From Jongsikchunia kroppenstedtii DSM 45133 (GTDB taxonomy: Bacteria; Actinomycetota; Actinomycetes; Mycobacteriales; Mycobacteriaceae): a stretch of 64,000 nucleotides of DNA. The first letter of the stretch is position 1. Each line of letters starts with the position of its first letter. Below, one piece after another: positions 31,596 through 41,689 of the stretch. The DNA lies in contig NZ_AQYG01000051.1 of NCBI RefSeq assembly GCF_000380485.1, forward strand, positions 457,531 to 521,530. The letters run 5' to 3'. Position numbers and translations under genes: made by a program. The notes under the pieces are model-generated. The model searched no databases, had not been told where the DNA came from, and saw nothing but the letters and a program-made list of their open reading frames with translations.

Positions 31596-34500
31596 AGCCG
31601 CGGCCGAGCCGGTCCCATTGTCCGCGAGCCAGCGCTGACGCTCCGCACTCACCTGCGGGTAGCCGATCGCCATCGGCGCCCAGTCGGGCGCGTGACCGTC
31701 CCGACGCGCCGCGTAGGCGGCGGTGAGATCGGCCGCCAGCGGCGGCAACGACCACCCGTCGGCCGCGATGTGATGCAGGACGACGATGAGTGTCGCGTTG
31801 CCGGGGCCACATCGGTCGAGGCGGACCCGGATCGGCAGATCCGTGGCGAGATCGAAGAGCAGATCGGCGAATTCGCCGACAGGTGCCGCCACTCCGGGCT
31901 CGGTCACCAGCAACGGGACCATGTCGGCGGTGGGTGTCACCAGCCGTTGCACCGGGCCGTTCGGCCCGTCGGCGACGATGGTGTGCAGCGGCGCATGCCG
32001 GGCCACCACATCGTTGACGGCGTCGGCCAGCGCCGCGGCGTCCACCCGACCGCGCAATTCGATCGTGAACGGAATGTTGTAGCCAGCCGCGGCGGCCGGA
32101 TCCATCTGTGTGGCCAGCCAGATCCGGTACTGCGCCGGCGACAGCGGCACCGGCTGATCGGGGGCGCCCGCAGCCGCCCCGACCGGCGGCGCCGCTTCGT
32201 CGCACACCCCGTCGACGCCGGCCTCTCGGAGTAACCGCGTCACCCCGGCAGCCGTGGCACCGTCGAAGATCGTGCGGATCCCGACCCGAACCCCCGTGCG
32301 CCGCGAGATCCGCGCGGCGATTCTCGTGGCCGCCAAGGAATTCACGCCGAGATCGAAGAGCGGCGCCGCCATCGAGATCGGCTCGCTGCCGAGAACGTCG
32401 GCGATCGTGTCGGCGACCAGTTGCTCGACGTCGTCCGTCGGGGCGACGTCGTCGTGCCGATCGCGCGGCTCCGGCACCGGCAGCGCGCGCCGGTCGAGCT
32501 TGCCGTTGGTCGTCACCGGCAGTGTGTCCAGCACCATGATCGCCGTGGGGATCATGTGCTCGGGCAGCTGCGACGCGAGTCCGGCCCGCAGCACCGATTC
32601 GTCAAGATCATCTGCTCCGCAGACATATCCGACGATGATCGACCCACTGCTGAACACGTCGTCGCGCACGATCGCCGCGGCCGACCGAACGCCCGCTTGC
32701 CGGCCGAGTACCGCCTCGATCTCGCCGAGTTCGACGCGCTGCCCCCGGATCTTGACCTGAGAATCGCTGCGCCCCAGGTATTCCAGCGAACCGTCCGGTC
32801 GGCGGCGCACCAGGTCGCCGGTACGGTACAGGCGCTCACCACTGCCGAACGGATCCGCGACGAACCGCGAGGCGGTCAGGCCGCCGCGCCGGCTGTAGCC
32901 CCGCGCGAGCTGCACCCCGCCCAGATAGAGCTCGCCGATCGCGCCTCGCGGCTGCGGGCGCAGCATCCGGTCGAGCACGAGGGTCGAGGTGTTCCACACC
33001 GGCAATCCGATCGGTATCGGATCCCTGCCCGCGCGGCACCGATCGTGGAATGTCACGTCGACCGCCGCCTCGGTCGGGCCATACAGGTTGTGCACGGGTG
33101 CGTCGCACAGCGCCGCGATCGCGCCGACGGTCGAACCCGGCAACGCCTCGCCGCTGGTGATGATCTGTCGCAGCGAGGCCAGCGCGGTACGCGCATGCGG
33201 ATCGTCGACGAGCGCCTCGGCGAACGCCGACAGCATCGAGGGGACGAAATGCGTTGTGGTGACCCGGTGCTCGACGATCACCTGGCGCAGATACCACGCG
33301 TCCCGATGGCCATCCGGGGTCGGCACGACGAGCGCCGCGCCGGTCATCAGCGGCCAGAAGAATTCCCACACGGATACGTCGAAGGTCGCGGGCGTCTTCT
33401 GCAGGACCCGATCGGCCACGTCGATCCGGTATCGCGACTGCATCCACAGCAGGCGATTGACGATCGAACGATGCTCGATCACCACGCCCTTGGGCATCCC
33501 GGTGGAGCCGGACGTGAACAGAACGTACGCCGGATTGTCCGGACGCGGCCGGCGCGGCGGCTCCGCACTCTCCGGGTCGGCGCCCGACTCCAGCTCCCCC
33601 AGTGTGGCTGTCGGCACGTCCGGCAGGTCGGCGCCCGCGGTGTCGGAGACCAGCACCAGCGCCGGGCCGGCCGAACTCAGGATGTGGGCCAGCCGGTCCG
33701 TCGGCTCGTCGGGATTGATCGGCAGAAACGCCGCGCCGGCAGCCACGATCGCGTGGATCGCGACGATCTGATCAATGCTTCGCGGAATCATCACGCCAAC
33801 AATCGATTCCGAACCGATACCGCATCGGTCGAGCCGACCGGCGAGCGCGCGGCTCCGTCGATGGAAACTGCGATAGTCGAGCTGGGCCCCGCCGGCCACG
33901 TCGATCAGCGCCGGGGACGTCGCGTGCGTCGCCGCGGCGGCGTCCAACAGGTCGACCAGGCTCACCGCCGGAACGTCCTGCGCCCGGCCGCGCGTCCCGA
34001 TGCTGGTGTCACCCGGCATCGGCAGCCGGGCAGCGGCGCTGTCGACCGCGGCATCGCTGAACACCCGGAGGAAGTCGGCGAACTGCCGGTGGTGCATCTG
34101 CACCTCGTCCGCCCGGTACACCGCCGGGTTGGCCTCCAGATCCAACCGAATCCCGCCGAAGGTCTCGTAGACGTTCAGCGACGCGTCCTCGACCGGGCCC
34201 GTGCCGAGAATCTTCAGTTCTCCTGTGATGGAACCGAAATCGAGCGAGTCGAAGAAGAGCATCACGTTGACCATCGACCCGAAGAAGCCGCGGTTACCGG
34301 TCGCGGCGCCCAGCACCGACGCGGTGATGTCCTCGTGCCGGAACTCCTGATGCTTGACCGCGCCCTTGATGTCCGCGTTGACCGCGGTGACGAATTCGCC
34401 GACCGTGGTGGCGTCGTCGAACCGCGCCCACAGTGGCAGCACGTTCGACCGGAGGCCCGCGGAGGTCCGCAGCACGGGCCGGTTCCGCACCGCCACCGGG

Positions 34501-35378
34501 AGGCTGACCATCACGTCTCGCCGATCATTGATCCGCGCCAGGTACAGCGCCCAGGCAGCGGACACGACCGACGCGGTCCGGACCGAATGCCGCTCTGCAC
34601 AGCCGCGGACCGCCGCGACGGCATCGGAACTCAAATCCATCGAACACACTTCGGCCACCGAGCGGGCCGGCCCCGATCGCAGTGACAGGGAGGACGCTTC
34701 CGGTGCTTCGGCGAAGTACCTTGTCCAATAGTCACGATCGGCCTGCAGCTGTGGCGATCCGCGATATTCGATATCGAATGCGGCGATGTCGGCCGCGGTG
34801 GCCATGTCGATGCCCGGGGCCGGTTCGTCCCGCATCTGCGCCGCATACCGCTGCGCGACGCGCACCATCGAGAACATCCCGCCGTACCCGTCGAACACCA
34901 GGTGGTGCGACCAGAGGTACCAGATGTAGTGATCAGGGCCGAGTCGGAGCAGGTGCGACTGCAGCAGCGGGTCGTCGAACAGATCGGTGGGCGCCGATCG
35001 ATGTTCGTCCATCCACGCGAGCGCGGCCACCCGCGGCTGGGCGACCGAGGTGAAGTCGTGCACCGACAGCGCGGTCACCCGACCGCGATCCACCGCGATC
35101 AATGGCTCGTCGTCGCCGTTGGCCACGAGACGTTGCTGGCCCGACTGGGTTTCGTGCGCGACCGCCCTGCCTACCCGGTCGAGCAGATCTGCATCGATCT
35201 CTCCATGAAATTCCACGTAAGCGGCGACGGTCATCGACGCTTCCGGATTGACTTGCAGCGCATAATAAATCGCACGCTGCGCCGCGGTCATCGGTAATGC
35301 CGGGCCCACCTCTTCATCGGTGGAAATGCATGAATCCGGCACAGAACGGCTGCCGGGGACCTCGAGATGGGCGGTCAA
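31593..35378 (-). CDS. NRPS module 1 (EntF-like, serine-type) plus half of C2
   Basis: 1261 residues up to the amber codon, from a TTG at 35378 (an in-frame stop lies just upstream; a GTG at 35342 is an alternative). C1 has HHLVFDG at 158-164 and further EntF-like features such as [12 protein letters not shown]1 spans about 475-960 with [10 protein letters not shown] (622-631). Its pocket reads D667-V668-W671-H710-I740-S742-L765-V773-D774-K960, closely matching the serine code of EntF. The carrier serine is S1014 (LGVNSL). C2 begins near 1080 with HHIAADG at 1202-1208 and is cut at 1261. Condensation at the very start implies an acyl or aryl group is delivered in trans. The complete assembly line would be C-A-T x4-TE. 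No MbtH-like gene is nearby. Confidence 0.92.
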   Translation of the reverse strand: MTAHLEVPGSRSVPDSCISTDEEVGPALPMTAAQRAIYYALQVNPEASMTVAAYVEFHGEIDADLLDRVGRAVAHETQSGQQRLVANGDDEPLIAVDRGRVTALSVHDFTSVAQPRVAALAWMDEHRSAPTDLFDDPLLQSHLLRLGPDHYIWYLWSHHLVFDGYGGMFSMVRVAQRYAAQMRDEPAPGIDMATAADIAAFDIEYRGSPQLQADRDYWTRYFAEAPEASSLSLRSGPARSVAEVCSMDLSSDAVAAVRGCAERHSVRTASVVSAAWALYLARINDRRDVMVSLPVAVRNRPVLRTSAGLRSNVLPLWARFDDATTVGEFVTAVNADIKGAVKHQEFRHEDITASVLGAATGNRGFFGSMVNVMLFFDSLDFGSITGELKILGTGPVEDASLNVYETFGGIRLDLEANPAVYRADEVQMHHRQFADFLRVFSDAAVDSAAARLPMPGDTSIGTRGRAQDVPAVSLVDLLDAAAATHATSPALIDVAGGAQLDYRSFHRRSRALAGRLDRCGIGSESIVGVMIPRSIDQIVAIHAIVAAGAAFLPINPDEPTDRLAHILSSAGPALVLVSDTAGADLPDVPTATLGELESGADPESAEPPRRPRPDNPAYVLFTSGSTGMPKGVVIEHRSIVNRLLWMQSRYRIDVADRVLQKTPATFDVSVWEFFWPLMTGAALVVPTPDGHRDAWYLRQVIVEHRVTTTHFVPSMLSAFAEALVDDPHARTALASLRQIITSGEALPGSTVGAIAALCDAPVHNLYGPTEAAVDVTFHDRCRAGRDPIPIGLPVWNTSTLVLDRMLRPQPRGAIGELYLGGVQLARGYSRRGGLTASRFVADPFGSGERLYRTGDLVRRRPDGSLEYLGRSDSQVKIRGQRVELGEIEAVLGRQAGVRSAAAIVRDDVFSSGSIIVGYVCGADDLDESVLRAGLASQLPEHMIPTAIMVLDTLPVTTNGKLDRRALPVPEPRDRHDDVAPTDDVEQLVADTIADVLGSEPISMAAPLFDLGVNSLAATRIAARISRRTGVRVGIRTIFDGATAAGVTRLLREAGVDGVCDEAAPPVGAAAGAPDQPVPLSPAQYRIWLATQMDPAAAAGYNIPFTIELRGRVDAAALADAVNDVVARHAPLHTIVADGPNGPVQRLVTPTADMVPLLVTEPGVAAPVGEFADLLFDLATDLPIRVRLDRCGPGNATLIVVLHHIAADGWSLPPLAADLTAAYAARRDGHAPDWAPMAIGYPQVSAERQRWLADNGTGSAAA

Positions 35379-35390
35379 CCCTCACCCTTT

Positions 35391-35408
35391 CGCTTACAGA
35401 ACTAAGCG
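35391..35408. promoter_or_regulatory. Inverted repeat between NRPS and ABC exporter
   Basis: CGCTTA-N6-TAAGCG, a perfect 6-base inverted repeat 13-30 bases upstream of the NRPS start. A second small palindrome, GCTACGTTAGC, lies at 35529-35539 in the same 279-base divergent gap. Either could be a regulator site. Nothing resembling an IdeR iron box is visible here. Confidence 0.35.
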
Positions 35409-35657
35409 CGCAGCTCCCCGACAGATCCCGACCGCGGCTTCTTAATTTAGACGGTTGTTCAGTTTCTCGCCATGAGCCGGGCACGAAATGGTTTGCGCCC
35501 CAAACGAGCTCACGCCCGACTATGCCATGCTACGTTAGCGGGACACCACGTCCTCCTGGTTTTGGAGAACACGTCAGGACTTTTCGCCCTGAATATTGAC
35601 GTCCGGCCGGGTCGGGCCGAACTCGGACGCACGGTGCACGGTTGCGACGAGGGCGAG

Positions 35658-36728
35658 ATGAATCAAAAACCAACAATCGTCACCGGCATCGGCAAGATCT
35701 ACGGCCGAGGCGCGCGCGCCGTGCATGCGCTGACATCCGTCGATCTGGATATTCCACCCGGCAGCATCCATGGAGTTCTCGGCCCCAACGGCGCCGGCAA
35801 ATCGACGGCGGTGCGCATCATCGCGACCCTGCTGAAGCCGACCACCGGGACCGTATCGGTCGCCGGAGTCGACGCGCTCAAACATCCCCGGGACGCCCGC
35901 AGCCTGATCGGATTGTCCGGTCAGTACGCCGCGGTCGACGAGAACCTCACCGGGCGCGAGAACCTTCGAATGGTGGCGCGGCTCTACGGGTTTCGCGGAC
36001 GGTCGATCGCCGCGCGCAGCCAGGAGCTGATCGATCAGTTCCGGCTGAATGAGTTCGCCGACCGCCGCTCGGGGACGTATTCGGGCGGTATGCGACGGCG
36101 GCTGGACCTCGCCGCCGCGCTCATCGCCCGGCCACCGCTGGTCATCCTCGATGAGCCGACGACCGGGCTGGACCCGCGAAGCCGCCAGGAGATGTGGGAC
36201 GTGATCAAGACCCTCGGCGACGACGGCGCAGCGGTCCTGCTCACCACCCAGTATCTCGATGAAGCGGACGAACTGGCGCATACCCTCTCGGTCATCGACC
36301 ATGGTCGAGTGATCGCCGAGGGCACCCCCGGAGAACTCAAGGAATCGGTCGCCGCGACGTCCGTACGGATTCAGATCGCCGCCTCGGACCGGACCGAGGA
36401 CGCCGCCGAATTGCTCCGACCGCTCGCCAATTCGGGCAGCGTGGACGTCGACGGCGACACCGTGACATTCGCCGCGTCGGGCGGCACCGAGTCGATGGTC
36501 GAGGGCATCACCACGCTCGTCTCCGCGGGGATCGGCGTCCGCGACGCCCGGGCCCAGGAACCCTCCCTCGACGACGTGTTCTTCGCGGTCACCGGCAAAG
36601 CCCCGGTCGCCGACGACGAACCCGCCGAACCCGTGCAAACGACCAAAGCCGCTACTGAGACAACAGAACCGGTTTCCGCGGACACCGAGCCGGCCTCGGA
36701 CACCACGACCTCGGCGGTGACGCGATGA
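35658..36728 (+). CDS. DrrA-type ABC transporter ATP-binding protein
   Basis: 356 residues from the ATG at 35658; the upstream extension has no coding character. Walker A is GPNGAGKST, the signature is YSGGMRRRLDLA, and Walker B is LVILDEPTTGLD, with TTQYLDEAD after it, which marks the DrrA (daunorubicin-resistance) class. The last 50 residues are a Thr/Glu/Pro-rich tail, unusual for the family. It overlaps the permease gene as ATGA. It is divergent from the NRPS, so it probably exports the peptide product. Confidence 0.93.
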   Translation: MNQKPTIVTGIGKIYGRGARAVHALTSVDLDIPPGSIHGVLGPNGAGKSTAVRIIATLLKPTTGTVSVAGVDALKHPRDARSLIGLSGQYAAVDENLTGRENLRMVARLYGFRGRSIAARSQELIDQFRLNEFADRRSGTYSGGMRRRLDLAAALIARPPLVILDEPTTGLDPRSRQEMWDVIKTLGDDGAAVLLTTQYLDEADELAHTLSVIDHGRVIAEGTPGELKESVAATSVRIQIAASDRTEDAAELLRPLANSGSVDVDGDTVTFAASGGTESMVEGITTLVSAGIGVRDARAQEPSLDDVFFAVTGKAPVADDEPAEPVQTTKAATETTEPVSADTEPASDTTTSAVTR

Positions 36729-37567
36729 CCGCCGGCGTGGCCGACGAGGTCGTCTACCCCGGCCCGCGCAAGGGCGGCCCGATCGAGTTCGCGGTCGACT
36801 GCGGCGTGATGACCTGGCGAAACCTGTTGACGATCATCAGGATTCCGCAGCTGCTCCTCGGCGCCACCGTGCAACCGCTGATGTTCGTCGTCATGTTCTC
36901 CTACGTCCTGGGTTCCACGCTCGGCGGCGACGACTATCGGCAGTTCCTGATCCCCGGGATCTTCGCTCAGACGGTCGCGTTCAATGCGGCGTACACCGCC
37001 ATCGGGCTGGCGACCGACACCAAGCGCGGCATCATCGACCGCTTCAAGTCGCTGCCGACCGCACGGATCGCTCTCGTCGTCGGCCGCACCACCAGCGACC
37101 TGGTGATCAATATCGTCGGCCTGGCCATCATGACCGGCGTCGGCTACGCGATCGGCTGGCGGATCCACGGCGGCGTCGCCGACGCCATCGGCGCCTATCT
37201 GCTGGTGCTGTTGTTCGGTTATGCGATCTCCTGGGCCGGCGCGGTGATCGGCCTGCTGGTCGACACGGCCGAGTCGGCGCAGGCGGCGATGATGATCTTC
37301 GTCTTCCCGATCGCATTCATCTCGTCCGCATTCGTCGCGTCGGCCAAGCTCCCGGCACCACTGCGGTTCATCGCCGACTGGAACCCGATGACGTCGGTGG
37401 CCCGAGCTCTTCGCGAGGCGTTCGGCAACCCGATCTCACCCAACCCCGCGGTGGTCGAGCCGCATACCTGGGCGTCGGCCCATCCCGCGCTGTACACGGT
37501 CATCGCATCGATCGCGCTGATCGCGGTGTGTTCGCAGCTGGCCGCGGCCGCCTTCGCCCGCCGCTGA
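36725..37567 (+). CDS. DrrB-type ABC-2 permease
   Basis: 280 residues with six membrane helices and the ABC-2 pattern: a cytoplasmic N-terminus ending WRNLLTIIRIPQLLL, LIPGIFAQTVAFNAAYTAIGLATD, and FPIAFISSAFVASAKLP. It is the membrane partner of the preceding ATPase and would form a homodimeric exporter. The two-gene unit ends here; the next gene starts 87 bases on with its own ribosome site. Confidence 0.93.
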   Translation: MTAGVADEVVYPGPRKGGPIEFAVDCGVMTWRNLLTIIRIPQLLLGATVQPLMFVVMFSYVLGSTLGGDDYRQFLIPGIFAQTVAFNAAYTAIGLATDTKRGIIDRFKSLPTARIALVVGRTTSDLVINIVGLAIMTGVGYAIGWRIHGGVADAIGAYLLVLLFGYAISWAGAVIGLLVDTAESAQAAMMIFVFPIAFISSAFVASAKLPAPLRFIADWNPMTSVARALREAFGNPISPNPAVVEPHTWASAHPALYTVIASIALIAVCSQLAAAAFARR

Positions 37568-37654
37568 GCACGCCGCCTGTCAACCGTTCGATGGACAGCC
37601 GGATTCCGCCGAAAGAGGCTCGCACGCCGGCCCGGCGCGGAGGAAGCTGAAGTC

Positions 37655-39127
37655 ATGACCAGCACCGAGACCCGCCGCCCCTCGCCCAATCGGTATCTCG
37701 CCGGCAACTTCGCACCGGTTGACGTCGAGCACACCGAGTTCGACCTCTCCGTCACCGGCACGATCCCCGACTACCTGGACGGTCGCTACCTGCGCAACGG
37801 ACCCAATCCGATCGAGGCCGACCCGGCCACCTATCAGTGGTTCCTCGGCTCCGGCATGGTCCACGGCCTGCGCCTGTCCGGCGGCAAGGCGCAGTGGTAT
37901 CGCAACCGCTGGGTCCGCTCGGCCGACGTCTCGCAGGCCCTCGGCGAGGAGCCGATCGGTCCGACGAACGGTCCCGGAATGGAGTTCGGTGCCAACACCA
38001 ACGTGATCGGGCATGCCGGCCGGACGCTGGCGATCGTGGAGGCGGGGGCCCGCTGCTACGAGCTGACCGACGAACTGGACACCATCGGCTCGATCGATTT
38101 CGGCTGCGGCCTGGCCGGCGGCTACACGGCGCACCCCAAGCTGGATCCGGCGAGCGGCGAACTGCACGCGGTCAGCTACAACCCCTTCCGCGGCAACCGG
38201 GTTCGCTACACCGTGACCGGAGTCGACGGCGCGATCCGCCGTAGCGTGGAGATTCCGATGACGTCGAATCCGATGATGCATGACTTCTCACTGACCGAGA
38301 ACTACGTCGTCATCTACGACCTGCCGGTCGTCTTCGATCTGCGGACCGCGGGCGGCCCGAGTGCGCTGATGAAGGCCGCCACCCGGATGACGAATATCGG
38401 GCTGCCCAAGCGAGCGGTCGGCGTGGCCACCCGAATGATGCGGCACATGCCGATGGACAAGATGGGTTTGCCGTACAGCTGGGACCCGAATCATCAAGCC
38501 CGACTGGGAGTGCTCCGTCGCGAAGCCGATCCATCGACGATCCAGTGGTTCGATATCGATCCCTGCTTCGTCTATCACCCGATGAACGCGTACGAGCGTC
38601 AGACCGAATCCGGCACCGAGATCGTTCTCGACGTCGCACGCCACGATCATGCCTTCAAGGGCGTCGCCGAGCCGATCCAGTCCGAGCCCACCCTGGACCG
38701 GTTCACGGTCAACCTCGGCACGGGCGCGGTGACGCAGACTCGGCTCGATGATCGGGGCCAGGAGTTCCCGCGCGTCGACGAGCGTCTGATCGGCCGGCCG
38801 CACCGGTACGGCTACACCGTCGGATTCAGCGGCAGCGATCCCGCCGGCGATCAGCCCGAGGCGGTCGTGAAGCACGACCTGCACCGGCAGTCGACGTCGG
38901 TGCGCGGCTTCGGTCCCGACCGGGAGCCGAGCGAGTTCGTCTTCGTCCCGGCCTCCCCCGATGCCGCCGAAGACGACGGCGTGGCAATGGGATTCGTCTA
39001 CAACAAGCTCACCGACACCAGCGATCTGGTGCTGCTCGATGCGCAGACACTGGACACAGTGGCCGAAATCGCACTGCCAGGCCGCGTCCCGAACGGGTTT
39101 CACGGCAACTGGATTCCGGCCGATTAG
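37655..39127 (+). CDS. Carotenoid cleavage (RPE65-family) oxygenase
   Basis: 490 residues, a normal size. The four iron-binding histidines are all present: H160 (YTAHPKLD), H209 (MMHDFSLT), H308 (FVYHPMNAY) and H483 (NGFHGNW). The N-terminal RYLRNGPNP is the usual first blade. The family cleaves carotenoids or stilbene-like aromatic alkenes with O2; substrate cannot be told. A good GGAGG site precedes the ATG. No carotenoid synthesis gene is in the window, so it may act on an imported or separately made substrate. Confidence 0.93.
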   Translation: MTSTETRRPSPNRYLAGNFAPVDVEHTEFDLSVTGTIPDYLDGRYLRNGPNPIEADPATYQWFLGSGMVHGLRLSGGKAQWYRNRWVRSADVSQALGEEPIGPTNGPGMEFGANTNVIGHAGRTLAIVEAGARCYELTDELDTIGSIDFGCGLAGGYTAHPKLDPASGELHAVSYNPFRGNRVRYTVTGVDGAIRRSVEIPMTSNPMMHDFSLTENYVVIYDLPVVFDLRTAGGPSALMKAATRMTNIGLPKRAVGVATRMMRHMPMDKMGLPYSWDPNHQARLGVLRREADPSTIQWFDIDPCFVYHPMNAYERQTESGTEIVLDVARHDHAFKGVAEPIQSEPTLDRFTVNLGTGAVTQTRLDDRGQEFPRVDERLIGRPHRYGYTVGFSGSDPAGDQPEAVVKHDLHRQSTSVRGFGPDREPSEFVFVPASPDAAEDDGVAMGFVYNKLTDTSDLVLLDAQTLDTVAEIALPGRVPNGFHGNWIPAD

Positions 39128-39152
39128 CCCGGCCGGCCTCTACCATCAGCAC

Positions 39153-40319
39153 ATGGCGTCTCCGGTCCCGCCGTTGTGGCACTCCCGCTTCTGGATCTGG
39201 GATGTCTATCTGATCGCCGGCACGATCGTCGCGGTCGTGATCGTGCTGCTGTTCCCCGATCGCGCCGATACGCGGCCGCTGATCGCCGCCGGCCTGCTCG
39301 TCGTGCTGGTCGGCTGGCTGATCGGTTTCGGACTGTCGCAGTCGGCGACACAGCGCGGCGGTACGCGCCTGACCGTCTTCCTCTGTGGCGCAATGCTTCT
39401 CATCGTCATTGCGATGGCACTGACGCCGACCGCATTCGGTGCACTGCCGGTCGCCTATCCGCTGCTGTTCATGTCGCTGACGACACCCCCGGCCGTCGTC
39501 GCCACCGTGGCGATCAGTGTTGTTCCGCTGCTCTCGCAGCTCGCCTGGTACGGCTCCGACGGCCGGGATCTCGCGATCACCGCCGCGCTCACCGGGATGA
39601 CCGTGGTCATCAGTCCCATGATCGGAATCTGGGTGCGATCGGCGATCGAGCAGGGCCAGCGGCTGGAGACCGTCACCGCCGAGCTCGCGTCGTCCCGAGC
39701 GGAGGCGGCCCGGTTGGCCCACGAGGCGGGCACGACCGCCGAACGCAGCCGACTGGCCCGCGAGATCCACGACACGTTGGCCCAGGGATTCACCAGCATC
39801 GTGACGCTGTCGCAGGCCGCGGACGCCAGCTGGGACACCGACCCCGACACCGCTCGCGCCCAGGTCCGACTGATCGAACAGACCGCACGCGACAACCTTG
39901 CCGAATCGCGCGCCCTCGTCGCCGACCTGTCTCCCGCGCCGATCGCCGACACCTCGCTGGCCGATGCACTGCGGCGCCTCGGCGAGCGGCATTACGCCGA
40001 AACCGGTGTTCCCGTGACGGTATCGGCGGCGTCGGCCCCGCTGCCGACCGCGATCGAGGTGGTGCTGCTGCGTTCGGCGCAGGAGGCGCTGGCCAATGTC
40101 CGCAAGCACGCGCAGGCCACCGATGTGGACCTGATGCTGTGTCAGAGCGCTGGCGGTGCGCGGCTGACCGTACGGGACAACGGGATCGGGTTCGACGCGC
40201 CCCGACCCGGGTACGGGCTGGCCGGAATGCGACACCGGGTGGAACAGGTCGGCGGCAGCATGCGGGTCGACTCCACCCTCGGCGCGGGGACGCTCGTCGA
40301 GGTGGAGGTGCCGGCATGA
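39153..40319 (+). CDS. NarL-type sensor histidine kinase
   Basis: 388 residues from the ATG at 39153. Five or six membrane helices occupy residues 13-162 with almost no outer domain, so it probably senses a membrane or cytoplasmic signal. A short coiled coil precedes the HisKA_3 box LAREIHDTLAQG with H206. RSAQEALANVRKHAQA and DNGIGFD with GYGLAGMRHR complete the ATPase domain. It overlaps its response regulator as ATGA and starts 25 bases after the carotenoid oxygenase, so the three may be co-transcribed. Confidence 0.92.
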   Translation: MASPVPPLWHSRFWIWDVYLIAGTIVAVVIVLLFPDRADTRPLIAAGLLVVLVGWLIGFGLSQSATQRGGTRLTVFLCGAMLLIVIAMALTPTAFGALPVAYPLLFMSLTTPPAVVATVAISVVPLLSQLAWYGSDGRDLAITAALTGMTVVISPMIGIWVRSAIEQGQRLETVTAELASSRAEAARLAHEAGTTAERSRLAREIHDTLAQGFTSIVTLSQAADASWDTDPDTARAQVRLIEQTARDNLAESRALVADLSPAPIADTSLADALRRLGERHYAETGVPVTVSAASAPLPTAIEVVLLRSAQEALANVRKHAQATDVDLMLCQSAGGARLTVRDNGIGFDAPRPGYGLAGMRHRVEQVGGSMRVDSTLGAGTLVEVEVPA

Positions 40320-41014
40320 CCGACGATTCACCCATGACCGACGGGACCGACAGGACCGACGGGGACCGCGCTGCGATCCGGGTCCTCATCGTGGACGACC
40401 ATCCGATGGTGCGTACCGGGCTGCGCGGCATGCTCGCCGGCGAATCCGATATCTCCGTTGTCGCCGAGGCGGATTCCGGACGCGGCGCGATCGATGCCGT
40501 CGACCGTGAACCCGTCGACGTCGTCCTCATGGATCTGCGCATGCCCGGCGGCGACGGTGTCGAGGCCACCTCGGCGATCCTCACCCGACACCGGTCGATC
40601 GCGGTCGTGGTGGTGACGACCTACGATTCCGACGCCGACATCGTGCGGGCGGTCGAAGCCGGCGCCGCCGGGTACCTCCTCAAGGACAGCTCCCGATCCG
40701 AACTGGCCGATGCGATCCGGGCCGCCGCCCGCGGCGAGACCGTGCTGGCGCCGTCGGTCGCCGGCCGACTGCTGCGCCACGTGCGCGAACCCGCACCGAA
40801 GCTGTTGTCCGGCCGCGAGATCGATGTCCTCGCACTGGTCGCCGACGGTCGGACCAACGCAGAGATCGGCCGACGACTGCACATCACCGAGGCCACCGTG
40901 AAGACGCATCTGCAGCGCGCCTTCACCAAACTCGACGTGTCCGACCGGACCGCCGCGGTGACCACCGCGATGCGACTCGGGCTGCTGTCAGCCGGTCGCG
41001 GCGACCCCGCGTGA
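40316..41014 (+). CDS. LuxR-type response regulator
   Basis: 232 residues. The receiver domain has DDHPMVR near residue 27, phospho-acceptor D73 in LMDLRMPGGDG and a conserved lysine in YLLKDSS. The C-terminal LuxR helix-turn-helix includes LSGREIDVLALVADGRTNAEIG and ITEATVKTHLQRAFTKL. The first 18 residues are a Thr/Asp-rich lead-in, and a second in-frame ATG at residue 7 could be the real start. The 3' end overlaps the convergent TetR gene by 27 bases. Confidence 0.93.
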   Translation: MTDDSPMTDGTDRTDGDRAAIRVLIVDDHPMVRTGLRGMLAGESDISVVAEADSGRGAIDAVDREPVDVVLMDLRMPGGDGVEATSAILTRHRSIAVVVVTTYDSDADIVRAVEAGAAGYLLKDSSRSELADAIRAAARGETVLAPSVAGRLLRHVREPAPKLLSGREIDVLALVADGRTNAEIGRRLHITEATVKTHLQRAFTKLDVSDRTAAVTTAMRLGLLSAGRGDPA

Positions 41015-41599
41015 AATCATGTCCAGCGTCTGCTCGTAGATCCTGCCCCAGTCCCGCACGTTGTCGTGCGCCGGTGCATCGATCTCCAGGCTGACCGCGC
41101 CGTGCACGGCCGACCAGATCGCGATCGTGAGCTCGAACGAGTCGATGTCGCGGATCGCACCGGCACGCTGACCGAACACCACGACATCGGTCAACGCGCT
41201 CAATGCCGCATAGGCGATCTCGACATCGGGAACCACATCGGACGCGAACATCAGCCCGTACAGATTCGGCGAGTCGATCGCCAGCTGCCGATAGCGGATT
41301 CCCGTGGTGCGCAGCCGATCCAGCGGGTCGTCCTCATCGGCACTGGCGATCGCCTCCCGCAGGTGCACGAACCCGTCGGTCACCACCGCACTCAGTAGCC
41401 CGGCCTTGCCGTCGAAGTGGTTGTAGACGCCCATCGGCGCCACACCGGCCTCGGTGGCGACCGCGCGGACGGTCAACCCCGCAGCGCCATCCCGACGCAG
41501 CACCCGATGCGCGGCCTCGATCAGCGCACCGCGCACGCTGCCGGCCGGCGCCCGCTTGCCGCGCTGCTCGGCCCGGCCCGAACTCTGCTGCTCATACAT
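40988..41599 (-). CDS. TetR repressor of the adjacent MFS efflux pump
   Basis: 203 residues. The helix-turn-helix near residues 40-62 contains VRAVATEAGVAPMGVYNHF, followed by a C-terminal WHG-type ligand domain. It is divergent from the MFS gene, with 90 bases between the starts. Two GTAGAAC/GTTCTAC-type palindromes lie in that gap, overlapping the MFS promoter. The arrangement is that of a drug-responsive repressor and pump. Confidence 0.9.
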   Translation of the reverse strand: MYEQQSSGRAEQRGKRAPAGSVRGALIEAAHRVLRRDGAAGLTVRAVATEAGVAPMGVYNHFDGKAGLLSAVVTDGFVHLREAIASADEDDPLDRLRTTGIRYRQLAIDSPNLYGLMFASDVVPDVEIAYAALSALTDVVVFGQRAGAIRDIDSFELTIAIWSAVHGAVSLEIDAPAHDNVRDWGRIYEQTLDMISRGVAATG

Positions 41600-41625
41600 C
41601 GGATCAGTTGTACCCCGAATCGGTG

Positions 41626-41671
41626 TTGACAGCTGTAGAACGTTGTTCTACTTTAATGGAACATTGTTCTA
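41626..41671 (+). promoter_or_regulatory. MFS promoter with two TetR operator palindromes
   Basis: TTGACA (41626-41631) and TACTTT (41649-41654) are 17 bases apart and fit a sigma-A promoter. GTAGAAC-GTT-GTTCTAC at 41635-41651 sits between them. A second, imperfect copy TGGAAC-ATT-GTTCTA is at 41657-41671. Repressor binding would block the pump promoter. Confidence 0.72.
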
Positions 41672-41689
41672 CAGGACTTGGAGGTTCCG

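Noticed and set aside
21894..35378. Repeats in the NRPS as a mobile or CRISPR signal
   Set aside because: They are homologous module domains with divergent sequence, not identical repeats.
35379..35657. IdeR/iron box in the NRPS-ABC promoter gap
   Set aside because: No sequence close to the TTAGGTTAG-type consensus was found.
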